Assembly: GCA_020746105.1 (NCBI GenBank) | Contig: CM036658.1 | Location: forward strand, 32,699,099-32,763,098 | Length of the DNA: 64,000 nucleotides | Direction: 5' to 3' | DNA from: Trogon surrucura | Taxonomy: Eukaryota; Chordata; Aves; Trogoniformes; Trogonidae | In this document: piece after piece, positions 27,592 through 39,706 of the stretch | How positions within the stretch are numbered: the stretch's first letter is position 1 | Layout of the letters: the number at the start of each line of letters is the position of its first letter | Notes under the pieces: generated by a model | The model's database searches: none | The model's input: only the letters and a program-made list of their open reading frames with translations | What the model was told of the DNA's origin: nothing | Made by a program: the position numbers and the translations under genes

Positions 27592-28850
27592 CAGAAACAT
27601 AGAACAGTTTTGTTTGGAAGAGACCTCCAAGATGATTGACTCTAACCTTTGTCCCAGTCCTATCAACACCAAGAAACCACGTCCCTGAGCACAACATCCA
27701 CCCATCTCTTAAACACTTCCAGGGACGGTGACTAAACCACCTCCCTGGGCATCCTGTTCCAATGGCGGACAACCCTTTCAGTAAAGAAATTCTGCCTGAT
27801 ATCCAACCCGAACCTCCCCTGGTGCAACTTAAGGCCATTTCCCCTCATCCTATCACTCTCCCCTAGGGAGAACAGACCAACCTTCGTCTCACTACAACTT
27901 CCTTTCAGGTCATTGTAGAGAGCAATAAGGTCTCCTCAATCTCCTCTTCTCCAGGCTAAACAGTCTCAGATCCCTCAGCCTTTCCCTGTGCGAAATATGT
28001 TCCAAATCCTTTACACACCTCTGTACCCTCTCCAGCACCTCAATGTCCCTCTTGTAGTGAGAGGCCCAAAACTGGATGCAGTACTTCAGGGGTGGCCTCA
28101 CTAAAGCCAGGTACAGAGGCATGATCACCTCCCTGCTCCTGCTGACAACACCATTCCTGATCCTGCTGGCTCATGCTCAGCCGGACACCTATTAACACCC
28201 CCTGGTCCCTCTCTGTCTGGCAGCTCTCCAGCCACTCCTCCCCAAGCCTGTAGCGCTGCTGGGGGTTGTTGTGGCCGAAGTGCATTTGGCCTTGCTGAAT
28301 CTCATGATGTTGGCCTTGGCCCGGCGATCCAGCCTGTCCAGATCCCCCTGTAGAGTCTCTCTGCCCTCAAGCAGATCAACACTTCCACCCAGCTTAGTGT
28401 CATTTGCAAACTTACCGAGGGTGCACTTCATCTCCTCGTCCAAATCATTAATGAAAATATTAAACACGAGTGGGCCCAGTACTGAGCCCTGGTGGGCACC
28501 GCTCGTGCTGGTCGCCAAATGGATTTAACTCTATTGACAATGACTCCTTGGACTCGGCCATCCAACCAGCTTTTAACCCAGCAAAGCGTGTGCCTATCCA
28601 AGCCAAGAGCAGTCAATTTCTCTAGAAGAATGCTGTGGGCAACAATGTGAAATGCCTTACTAAAGGTAAGGTAGACAACGTGCACAGCCTTCATCCAACA
28701 AGCGGGTCACTGTGTCATAGAAGGAGATCAGGTTCCTTTAACAGGACCTGCCCTTCATAAACCCACACTGACTGGGCTGCTTTCAGTAATGGGGAGAATA
28801 ATCACCTCTATGTCTCTGCCCACATGTATCTTAGAAAGAAACTTACTCGG
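27592..28850 (-). mobile_element. CR1 copy (about 1.26 kb)
   Basis: Minus-strand CR1 from the 3' tail (GTTTGGAAGAGACCTCCAAG on plus) to the RT domain. Motifs seen in several frames: [72 protein letters not shown] has become FAND and several frameshifts are present, so it is inactive. Confidence 0.93.
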
Positions 28851-29317
28851 CCCCCAAAGGCAACAATTACAGAAAGAGAAAAATTAAATCCCATTTTAAC
28901 AAATTAAATCTGAATTTTGTCTTTTTACTCAGATACTCACTCACTCATTTCAGGTATTTTTCCCCTCTACATTGCAAGAAATAGTTCAACTTTTCCTGGA
29001 ACAATCTGTAAGAGCTGTTTATGTAAATTAAGACATCCATAGCACTACTCTCATTGAAGCTGTTATGAACGGTAAAGTGAGAGATAATGGGCTATGAAAG
29101 ACATCTTCAGCAAATCTTATTCTCATATTATTACAATAGTATAAATCACACTGTCACAAAACATTTAACCATGTTTTCCAACTAACAAAATATTTTAAGG
29201 AAACAAGTAACCTACATAACATTTGTTCTGTTGCAGATCTTTCTACTTACAACTTCAGTTCTTCGAACTGAAAATGAGTATGGCTTTAAACCAGTTCAAT
29301 TCTTGAAAGAGTGGTTA

Positions 29318-29356
29318 AAATCATAGAGCAGTTTTGGCTGGAAGAGACCTTCAAGA
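29318..29356 (-). mobile_element. CR1 3' tail, minus orientation (part of an inverted copy)
   Basis: AATCATAGAGCAGTTTTGGC followed by TGGAAGAGACCTTCAAGAT is the reverse-complement 3' tail of the same CR1 subfamily as the 27.6-kb copy. It adjoins an RT fragment in the opposite orientation. Confidence 0.75.
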
Positions 29357-29533
29357 TAAGGCATTTCACACTGTTGCCCACAGAATTCTAGAGAAACTGA
29401 CTGCTCTTGGCTTGGATGGGCATACACGTCACTGGATGAAAAACTTGTTGGATGGCCAAGTCCAAAGAGTCGTGGTCAACAGAGTTACATCCAGTTGCCA
29501 GACGGTCATGAGTGGTGTCCCCCAGGGCTCAGT
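29357..29533 (+). mobile_element. CR1 RT fragment, plus orientation (5' inversion)
   Basis: Encodes KAFHTVAHRILEKLTALGLD, then DGQVQRVVVNRVTS and GVPQGS in plus orientation. It matches the minus-strand segment at about 28480-28690 closely, so both fragments come from one subfamily. Joined directly to a minus-oriented CR1 tail. Confidence 0.85.
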
Positions 29534-31142
29534 ATCAGAACAATTTCCTCTACTGAAGACAAAAGCGCTCCTCATTTCATTGCAGAAGAAGTCAGAATAC
29601 GAACATTTCAATGTTTGGGGATCCTCTCCCCTCATCCTCAAGCAATCACATTAGACAACATGTACTATGTCATATTTACTGTTGTAACTTCAGGCCTAGG
29701 TAATGAACATCAACAGTAAACTAGAGCAAATCATTAAGTCCGCTCCCTAAAATTTATAGCCTAAGATGCCAATTTCAGTGTTCATCAGCACTCTTAGCAT
29801 TGCAGAATCAAAACTCCAAATTAGATATGAAAATGGCAATTCTGCCTGCTGTGATGATGAAAACAGTTTATGTAAGACGCAAAGAGAAGGATGACAAAAT
29901 GCATCCAACTGTGAACTCCTTGAAAATCTCTCCTTGTCTGCTTAAGAGAATGTTAGTGCAGACGAGACACCAGGAGGATGAAGCCAAAAGTGTACTCAAA
30001 ATTGCAAATATTAAAACAGAAATAGAGGTGCACATTTGTAAAAGGACAGCAATGAGCAACAAGCACAATTTGCCAGTCATCACAGGTGGAGTCCTCATTA
30101 CAGAAATATTCTGTAATCAGGAAGAGAGTGCTTCCTTTAAGATAAGCCCCTGATCAAATACAAGCTTCCTGCTGGTGGGAAACTTTAGCACTGGAGGCAG
30201 GGCAGATGGCCACATAAATACACTTCTTTCTAGTCTCTATTGTTGCCACTGACTTCAGTTGTATTAAGATGGCATGAGTATCTTTGAAGGAATTACTGGA
30301 TGTTGTACCTTCTTTTCAGCATGCTTCACTGTAACAGTTCCAAGGGTGAAGAAGCTTGCAGTGAAACAGCTGGATTTTCACACTGGTTGCATAAAACTTC
30401 TGGCTACGTCCTCTATCACATTTTGAATAGCAATGGAAAAATCTGACAGTATGCAGTATTTCAAGATCTGTGTCCCTGCTATACAAACATACTAAACTTC
30501 AATATAATTCAGTATTTCTATTTTATAAATCGATTACTGAGGCATTTTGTGGTTTCAGTGAAAAGTACTCTGCAATGGCAGATTTAAAATCTGTAAGATT
30601 CAATTATTATCCAGAGATATGAGTCACAAACTGAATGATCAGCATCTTCAGCTGACAGTACTAGGCAATTCTTAAAACTAACCCCAAGAATCAGAGCAAG
30701 TACAACAAAAATTCTATGTAATTATCAATAAAACCTTGTGCACATCCACCCATCCATAAAACAAAGTCAGGATAACAGCTTGTTGTGGTTTTTGTCTGCT
30801 TTTCAAAAAACAAACAAACAAACATGAAAATCTATTATTAAAAACAGTCCTAAAACATAGGTAGAGTCAAGTTAAGCTGAAGTTGCATTACATTCAATTA
30901 CAGTGTCTCCTACTAAATTTCAAGACCAAACTTTGCAACCTTAATCATAGTTGCACAATGAATCTTAGTCATGTAGTCATAAGAAAGTAAGGATCACTGG
31001 ATGGATCTTATCTATGTACTAGAATGTAACATCAAATCCAACTCTACCTCAACCTTGCAGATACTGCAAGACCATCAGCAAACAGACAAATAAAACAAAA
31101 CAAAACAGAAAGCAGTAACTATGTTTTTCATCAGGAGACAAG
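29534..31142. other. COMMD10 intron 4 segment, no gene seen
   Basis: Unique sequence. The 117-codon frame at 29800-30153 has no recognisable domain and no splice or promoter context. A short AAAC tandem lies near 30809-30822. Confidence 0.6.
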
Positions 31143-31895
31143 AATCATAGACTCGTAGAATGGCGTAGTTTAGAAAGGACCTTAGAGATCATCTAATCCA
31201 ACCTCCCTGTCCCATGGGCAGGGACACCTCTCAACTAGACCAGGTTACTCAAGGTCTCGTCCAACTTGGACTTCAACACCTCAAGGGAGGGGGCAGCCAC
31301 AACTTCTGTGGACAATTTATTCCAAAGTCTTGCCACCCTTGTGCTGAAGAATTTCTTCCTAAGATCTATTTTCCTTTAACTTAAATCCATTTCCCCTTGT
31401 CCTATGGGTGGACACTCTTGTAAAATGTCCCTCCCCAGCCTTCCTGTGGGTTCCCTTCAGGTATTGCAAGGCAGTTATAAGATCCCTTGGAGTCTTCTCT
31501 TCCCCAGGCTGAACAATCCCAGCTCCCGCAGCCTGTCCTTGTAGCAGCCCCTGGATCATCTTTGTGGCCCTCCTCCGAACTCGTTCCAACAGATCTATGT
31601 CTCTCTCATGGTGGGGACACCAGAACTGGACGCAGTATTCAAGGTGGGGTCTCACAAGAGTAGAGTAAAGGGGGAGAATCACCTCTCTTGACCTGCCGGC
31701 CACACTCCTCTTGATGCATCCCAGGATGCGGTTGGCCTTCTGGGCTGCATGAGTGCACTGCCGGCTCATGTTGAGCTTCTCATCTATCAACACCCCCAAG
31801 TCCTTCTCTTCAGGGCTACTCTCAACCCACTCTGTGCCCAGTTTCTATTTGTACCTGGGACTGGCCTGACCCAGGTGCAGGACCTTGTATCTTCT
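31143..31895 (-). mobile_element. CR1-X-like copy (about 750 bp)
   Basis: Minus-strand CR1 whose tail on plus reads AGAAAGGACCTTAGAGATCA, then ACCTCCCTGTCCCATGGGCA. The ORF2 C-terminus contains [40 protein letters not shown] and [11 protein letters not shown]. The tail matches the 3' half of the SINE at 22.7 kb much better than the tails of the other CR1 copies do. Confidence 0.9.
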
Positions 31896-34800
31896 TCTAG
31901 GTTCTGAAGTAGTATCACAAGCTATGACTGTCTCTAACCAGAAAAAGTGGTAGGTTTAACTCAAGGGCAAGGAAAGGGTTGGATTCGATCAGGCAGACAG
32001 ACAGGGAATGTACACCAAATAGAACACAGTTCCCAAAGGAAAATACTCTGCAAGTTTAAAAAACAAAGAAAAATTATTTATATGGCTTTGCATCTTAGCC
32101 TCAGAAGAAGCTACTGTAAAACCAACAGGCTAAAGAAAGTTTGGGCCAAAGATCCACTCAAGTGGTTAAAACAAGTGAGTGGGATGGAGAGGCACCGAAG
32201 AGAGCCACAGGCCATGCATTACATCTCCTGTGCAAGTTTTGGATGCCTCACCACAACCTTCTCAAATGAGATAAGTAACTTTAGGAAGCAGAAGAAAAAA
32301 ATAATTAAAATGAGGAGTAAGAAGAGTTTTGACTTCAAAAACTGAGAATTTCCCCTTGTAATCAATGCTAGAAAAAGCAAAAGGAGCAAGCAAAAAAGCC
32401 AGTAAACTCAGCTACCTCTAAGAAACGATTTGCACATTAAGATAAAAATAAACATAGAAAGAGACTGAGATTTAACTCTGAAAGAAAAGTCTGCAGAAAT
32501 TATATACCTAAAGTGATCTTGTTTGATGAATACATAAGATAAACTAGATCCTTCAACCAAGACTGGCCATCTCCTGGAGGATTGATTTCCTCTGACTTCC
32601 CTTTTTTGTTTGCACAGGCAGAGCCCTATTTCTCTTCAGCAGACCTTGCTTAGCATGTGTGCCAAGAAAAGTGACATTTTCAGACTTCTTTCTTCAATAT
32701 TCAAACCTAAACCCCTTACATCTTTAATCTTTTAATTTAAAAAAGTAGAAGACACACACCAAGTATACCAGTGTACTTCAAAGGGGCGGGAATAAAAGAA
32801 ATAATATGACATGAAATTGGTAGAGCAAGACTAGTGCTAAGAAGAAACAACCTCAAAAGACTCTTCTGTAACTAAAGTTACTGCAGGTTTTCATCTTTAC
32901 ATGGATTTTAACTGATAAGAAGCTAGCTTGAAAGCAAACAGAAAGAAACTGTATGACAAACATTAAAAAGAACATTCACGTTTCCAAAACTCTAGTATTT
33001 AGGGATTCACTTTGTGCAAAAAAATGAAGGTGGTGTTGCTCTCTGTCTGTCTCTGGGAATTTGTGAGCACAGAGTTGCAGTAAAAATATGCACCAGTCTA
33101 TGAGCACTTATATGGAAGTCACACCTGACCGGCTTTTTTATAAAGCAGAAGAATATACAGTAAGCACCAACAGCAGGAAGATGAAGTTAGACAAATCTTA
33201 ATTAGAGCTAAGGCATGTATTTTTGTTAACCATTAAAATATCCCAAAAATTACCCATCATTTCAAGCCTTGAAACCACAGCTAGACTCGTTTCAAAAGTT
33301 CTTTCACATACTGAAGAAAAATTACAGTTTGCACTACACAGGAAGTTACACACGATAAGCATGATACTCTTTTATAACCATAAAATATGCTATTTAGCAT
33401 GCAGAAAACAGAACATATTTTTCAGATGTTTTTAAACATTCTTAAAATGCACCTTCTTCCAACCTTTATCATTTACACTTACTTAGCAGAAGAGGGTAAA
33501 AGAAGGATAAGAACTCATTTTAAAAATCCTCAAGAAGCAGTACCTAAAAAATATAAAAAATTAAAACACCTACTAATGAAGCTGGGTGACTGGAAGATTA
33601 AACAGGCTCAGCAATGCCGTAGGTGGCTAAATCTCAGTAGGTATAAAACTGTGTCTTTACTACATCTTTCATCATTTGCATTCTCTTTGCCACTGTCTGC
33701 AATGGGATCCCATCATGCAAGTTGGTCCACAATTCATTGTGACAGTGCCCGTAGGTGCAACATGGTCTTTCTGACCTCTGTTTGTCACTGTAAGAATGAC
33801 TAGTAGATCAGACACTAACAAGAAAATGAAAAATCCCTTTGACTTGTATTCTTTCTTATTTCGCATTTCTCCTGGTATCAGAAAGAATTTTTCCCTCACA
33901 ACACACAGAGAGAGCACGTCAATTCTCTTCTTTTTTTGTCATAACCACCATAAGATACATGTGTTTCAGACTATTTCTGTACAGTTGCCATCATTTAGCA
34001 GAGTGAATTTAGCATATTCACGTTACATATACGCCCTTTGGCAAGAAGGCCAGTTTCTGAGAAAACTGCTTTCAGATTTTTTCCCATATGGCTTCAAACA
34101 GCCAGTCAAGATACAGAATTGACAGTTCTGTCAAGAATTTTAGGTACGTAATTTCACTAGTTGCATTCCCACGCATCATTATATTAAGTAATGCTGTCTG
34201 CAGGCTATAAAAAACTTCCCCTGCATGGCAACACAGGACCCTTACTGGTTTTATTATACATATTTTAAAGATGCCATGAATAGTTTTCCAAAACAAGAAA
34301 GCTATGAGGCATTTAGGTGATCCTGCTCTGGCAGGGGGGTTGGACTAGATGATCTTTAAGGTCCCTTCCAACCTCTAACATTCTGTGATTCTGTGATTCT
34401 GTGATTTAGCTTGACCTGCCTTTAAAACAGAAAGACATACACAGAGTAACAAAAAACACACAGAGAACCTAATACAGGGGAAGAGAAAGAACAGCAAAAG
34501 AGCTGATGAAAAATTGCCATGAGAATTCAGAGCGAATGCTATTAAAAAGGTAGCTCTTCTTCACAGCAAAGGAAAACTGTATTTTAATCTGATTTCTAAA
34601 TTGATAACATTGCCAAGCAAAGACTTAAAAACTGGATCAGACTGATACCAGACTATTGCCACTGGTCTGTCGTTCTAGATACCAAATTAAGAATGCATTC
34701 AAAGTAAAAACTGACACAAACGCTATCATTCTAATTGACTAAGATTGTATTAACAGAAAAAAAGAATATAATAAAGAGACTGCCATATGAGTAAAGATTC

Positions 34801-35782
34801 AAAGAACCAATTAATGAAACAGAAGAATATATGTAATGAATAATCTTGTACAGCTGAAGGCTGCCTATTGCTCAGTGAAGAAAAATTAAAAGATTAAGTG
34901 ACAAAATAAATACCATTAAACAGCACAGCTGTAGTTTAATGTTACAGCTTTTATTCATTTCTCCAGACAATAATGCCCTATCACCAAAAAGATTTCAAAG
35001 ACCTATGTTCAAAAAAGGACATTTTTCTCTCTAACAAACAGAAGCAGTGCTCAATATGTCACAGAAAACTTCACCTAATCAGTATTCTGGGAAATACTTG
35101 TTCCGCTGTTCTAACAAACTCAATTTGGCTTGTCACCCTAATGAAGCTATCAGCCAGTGTATTACCACCTACATCTCTTAGATAGAACTGACAGAGCTGG
35201 AACCCAGAGTACTAGTTTTTATCAAGCCGTAGTTTGCAGGCAAGAAAAGAATCTGGTACAAGAGAAAAAATATGTCAATAAAAGTGAAGTATCTGTAAGA
35301 AATTACTTCTTATAATAACTAGTCCAAATCTGAGCACTACTGCAAGCCATAAGACACCGTATCCCACTCTCTCAAGAAGAGCAGTGAGCCAAATTAATTA
35401 GTAATTAATTAGCAACAATATGAAATAATAATCCCGGACAGTTGTCTACCCACTAGTTTTGGCCATAAATTAATTAATCCTCAATTCTTCCTTTAATTTG
35501 ACAAAAGGTTCCAATGTTTGCAGGATGCGCAATCCATACTTCTAAATAAAAAAAGAAAACTGTCAACCATTTTATGTTTTAAAACAGAAATGAAAGATTA
35601 GTGTCTGGTCCTTCTAATGTATGCTACAGAAAACATACAGTGGCAACTCTTCAATACTTCCAAAATACACGATTTCTAAGTACCAGGTGACAGGAGAGAA
35701 TCAGATAAAACACTTCTGTTACATTGCATAGCCTATCTTGCACACAGTTTCCCTGAACACCCTTTCACACTGGAACAGAACT
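31896..35782. other. COMMD10 intron 4 segment, no gene seen
   Basis: Unique AT-rich intron apart from the 93-bp CR1 tail at 34.3 kb. Several 70-140 codon frames lack family features. Confidence 0.6.
34316..34408 (+). mobile_element. CR1 3' UTR fragment (93 bp)
   Basis: GGTGATCCTGCTCTGGCAGG, then TTGGACTAGATGATCTTTAA, finishing in three ATTCTGTG units. Only the last part of the element was copied. Plus strand, in COMMD10 intron 4. Confidence 0.92.
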
Positions 35783-36367
35783 GTCAGGCCGGGACCAGAA
35801 ATGGTGTGGCCAGCAGAACCAGAGCACTGATCCTCCCCCTGTACTTGGCACTGCTAAGGCCACACCTCGAACCCTGTGTCCAGTTTTGGGGCCCTCACAA
35901 TAAGGACATCAAGGTGCTGGAGCATGTCCAGAGAAGGGCAACAAAGCTGGTGAAGTATCTAGAGAACAAGTCTTATGAGGAGTGGCTGAGGAAACTGAAG
36001 TTGTTCAGCCTGGAGAAAAGGAGGCTCAGGGGAGACCTTATTACTCTCTACAGCTACCTGAAAGGAGATTGTAGAGAGGTGGTGGTCAGCCTCCTCTCCC
36101 AAGTAACAAGCAACAGGGCAAGAACAAACAGCCTCAAGTCGCATCAGAAAAGTACTGGACATTAGGAAAAATTTCTTCACTGAAAGGGCTGTCAGCATTG
36201 GAACATGCTGTCCAGGCAACTGGTTGAGCCATCATCCCTGGAGGTATCTAAAAGAAAGGCAGATGTGGTGCTTAGGGACATGGTTTGGTGGTGGACATAG
36301 CAGTGCTAGGTTAACAGTTGGACTCAATGACCTTAAAGGTCTTTTCCAACATAAATGATTCTACAGT
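35783..36367 (+). mobile_element. CR1 fragment (about 585 bp)
   Basis: Plus-strand CR1 with [40 protein letters not shown], then the tail CTTAAAGGTCTTTTCCAACA and ATGATTCT. Divergent subfamily with frameshifts near the end. Confidence 0.9.
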
Positions 36368-36589
36368 CTCTGCAACACGAATCATGACCCTGATTCTGCG
36401 CTCAGATTCAGAGGAGCCATCCCATGCATACACCCACTAAAGCCATTATAAAGGAAAAAAAAGGAAAAAAAAAAGTTGGTAAGTGTACAGGAAAGCATAT
36501 GGCAGGTGAAAGCATACAATATTCACACATACACTGAATTCTGCACACCACCTGAACAAGTCAGTAAAAGCCCCTATCAAATATGCAGT

Positions 36590-37430
36590 GACAATCAAAA
36601 TTCCTATACATTTAGCCAACCTCTTCCACCACTTCACCACGTTCACTCTAAAAAATTTGTTCCTTATATCCAACCTAAACCTATCCTTCTTCAGTTTAAA
36701 ACCACTGCCACTTGTCCTGTCACTACACACCCTGGTAAAAAAAAATCTCTCCATCTTTCTTATCAGCCTCCCTTAAGTATCGAAAGGCTACAATAAGGTC
36801 TCTCCAGAGCCTTTTCTTCTCCAAGCTGAACAATCTCACCACTCTCAGCCATTCTTCCTAGAAGAGGTGTTTCAGCCCTTGCATAATTTTTATGGCCCTC
36901 CCTCTGCACCCACTCCAACAGGTGTATGTCCTTCTTGCACTGGGGACCCCAGAGCTGAACACAGTACTGCAGGAGGGGTCTCACCAGAGCTGAGTAGAGG
37001 GGGAAGAATCACCTCTCTCGACCTCTTGGCCAAAATTCTTTTTCTAGAACCCATGACACAATGGGTTTTCTGGGCTGCAAGTACACAATGTCAGCTTTGT
37101 CCATCAGAAGTCCCAAGTCCTTCTCTGCTCTCAAACCATTTATCCCCAGGTCTGTACTGATATCAGGGAATGCCCCAAGCCAGGCACAGGACCTTGCACA
37201 TGGCCTTGTTGAAATTCATGAGCTTTGCACACGCCCAAGGTTGTCAAGACCCCTCTGGATAACACTCTTTCCCTCTGTCAGATCAACCAGAGCTCGGTGT
37301 CATCCACAAACTTCCTGAGGGTGCACTCACTACCACGATCTCATTAATGAAGACATTAAACAGAGTTGGTCTCAGTCCAGACCCCTGAGGGACACCTTTC
37401 TTACAAAGCCACCAAATAAATTAATATTCT
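36590..37430 (-). mobile_element. old CR1 fragment lacking its 3' end
   Basis: Minus-strand CR1 ORF2 sequence: [40 protein letters not shown] and, further 5', the F-DD region around 37290-37330. The final ~100 bp including the microsatellite are missing. Many frameshifts. Confidence 0.85.
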
Positions 37431-37480
37431 AGGCAACCCCTTATCTTACTGTATTCACATTAGTTTCTTCTGAAATATAG

Positions 37481-37828
37481 CAGAATCATAGAATCATAGA
37501 ATGTTAGGGATTGGAAGGGACCTCGAAAGATCATCAAGTCCAATCCCCCTGCCAGAGCAGGAATGCCTAGATTATGCTACACAGGAACGTGTCCAGGCAG
37601 TTCTTGAATGTCTCCAGAGAAGGAGACTCCACAACCTCCCTGGGCAGCCTGTTCCAGGGCTCCGTCACCCTCACTGAGAAGAAGTTTCTTCTCGAGTTTA
37701 AGCGGAACCTCTTATGTTCCAGTTTCAGCCCATTACCCCTTGTCCTATCAGTGGTTGTCACCAAGAAGAGCCTGGCTCCATCCTCGTGACACTCACCCTT
37801 GATATATTTGTAAACATTAATGAAGTAT
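37481..37828 (-). mobile_element. CR1 fragment (about 350 bp)
   Basis: Starts on plus with AATCATAGAATCATAGAATG and GGATTGGAAGGGACCTCGAA. The minus-strand frame encodes [20 protein letters not shown] through [20 protein letters not shown] to CSII, open throughout. Close to the 3.9-kb copy in sequence. Confidence 0.93.
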
Positions 37829-38436
37829 GTCAGACAGATAACATGAAGGATGACAAAGAGGAAACTTCCATAGAACGACAGTGAGAAATCACAGAATATA
37901 TAGCTTAAAATAAAAACAAAAAAAGACCACACCTCTCTTTAGTAGTTCATCATAAAAAGGAGATATATGTTAAAATCACAAGATAACGGATATACTGTTT
38001 ATAAAAAACATCAATACATACCACCTCTACCTCAAGTGGAGGAAAATCAGAAATCAGGCAAGTACACAGACTGAAACCTCTACTAAGTAGGATATTCCAC
38101 AAGCGATAAACAATCATTTCTGAGGGTATAAGATAGCTTCTATGTCACGAGAAGAAGGAATTTTCATCAGGCAGGTTAACCAGAGGATTTCATCTCATGC
38201 CTCCATCCAAGATGCCAACAATAGAACACACAACAAACAGACATTCTGATTCACTGCAGTTACTCCCATATTTCTGGAATCTGAATCACTAACAAAACTA
38301 CAAGGTACACTTGATTAAAAAAAGCGTCATTATGAATTCAACTCCAACCATACACAGAGCATGAATAAATCAAGTCTTATTTTAAAAAAAAAGTCACAAA
38401 AAAAATAATTCCACCTCCCACCAAACACCAATGTCC

Positions 38437-39706
38437 AAGATTCTTAAGGAAAGCAAACGTCACTCCTATCTCTAAGGAGGACCCTGTAAATTAAAGGCCA
38501 GTCAGCCATACCTCAGTCCCCGAGAAGGCGCTGGAACAACTAATCCTGGAAACCATTTCCAGGCACATGAAGAATAAGAAGGTGACAAAGTAGTCAGCAA
38601 GAATTCACAATGGGCAATGCATGCTTGACCAACTTGATAAACTTCTACAATGAAATAACTGGCTTGGTAGACAAGGTGATAGCAGTGCATAGGGTCTACG
38701 TTGACATCAGGAGGGCCTTTCACATTGTGTCCTGTAAGATCCTCATAGACAAGCTGTTGATATATGCCAACGATGCAGACAGAGAGGTGGTGGATTCAAA
38801 CTTGGATGAGGGACAGTGTACCCTCACCAAGTTCGCTGATGACACAAAACTGGGAGGAGTAGATGATACATCAAAGGCTGTGCTGCCATCCAGGGGGACA
38901 TGAAGAGGTTGGAGAAATGGGCTGACATGACCCTCAGGAAGCTCAACAGGGGAAAGTTCAAAGTCCTGCAGCTGGGGAAGAACTACCCCAGGCATCAGTA
39001 CACGCTTGGGGGCGCCCAGCTGGAAAACAGCTTTGTGAAAAAGCATCTGGGCACTTGAAGGACAAGCTGAACATGAGCCTACAATGCATCCTTGAAGCAA
39101 AGAAAGCTAATGGTATCCTGGGCTGCATTAGGAGGAGTACTGTCAGCAGGTCAAGGGCAGTGATCCTTCCCTTCTACTCAGCAATAGTGAGGTCACCTCT
39201 GGAGTACTATTACCAGTAAAATTAAGAACAAGACAGACATATACGTACTGGAGAAAGCCCAGTAAAGGGTCACAAAGATGATGAATGGACTGAAGTATCT
39301 CTCCTATGAGGAAAGGCTGAGAGATCTTGGATTGTTCAGCGTGGAGAAGACAGGGCTCAGGGGGATCTCATCAATGTAGATCAATAACTGAAGGGAGAGT
39401 GCAACATCGACAGAGACAGGCTCCTTCCAGTGGTGCCCAGTCACAGGATCAGAGACTATGGGCACAAACTGAAACACAGGAGGCTCTGCCTTAACACAAG
39501 AGAACACATTGCCCTTTGATGGTTACCAAACACTAGCAATAGGTTGTCCAGGAAGACAGTGGAAGTCTACATCCTTTGAGATGTTCAAACACTGTCTAGA
39601 CACAATCCCAGGCAAGTGACTCTAGGTGGCCTTGCTTGAACAGAGAGGCTGGACCAGCGAAGCTCCAGAGGTCTCCTCCAACTTCAAATATCCTGTGATT
39701 CTGTTG
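38437..39706 (+). mobile_element. CR1 copy with internal deletion (about 1.27 kb)
   Basis: Plus-strand CR1 from the RT N-terminal region (KESKRHSYL-like start, then [46 protein letters not shown]) to a tail ending CCTGTGATTCTGTT. About 85 residues between the KLL and SNLDEG segments are missing, removing the [10 protein letters not shown] motif. Multiple frameshifts. Confidence 0.9.
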
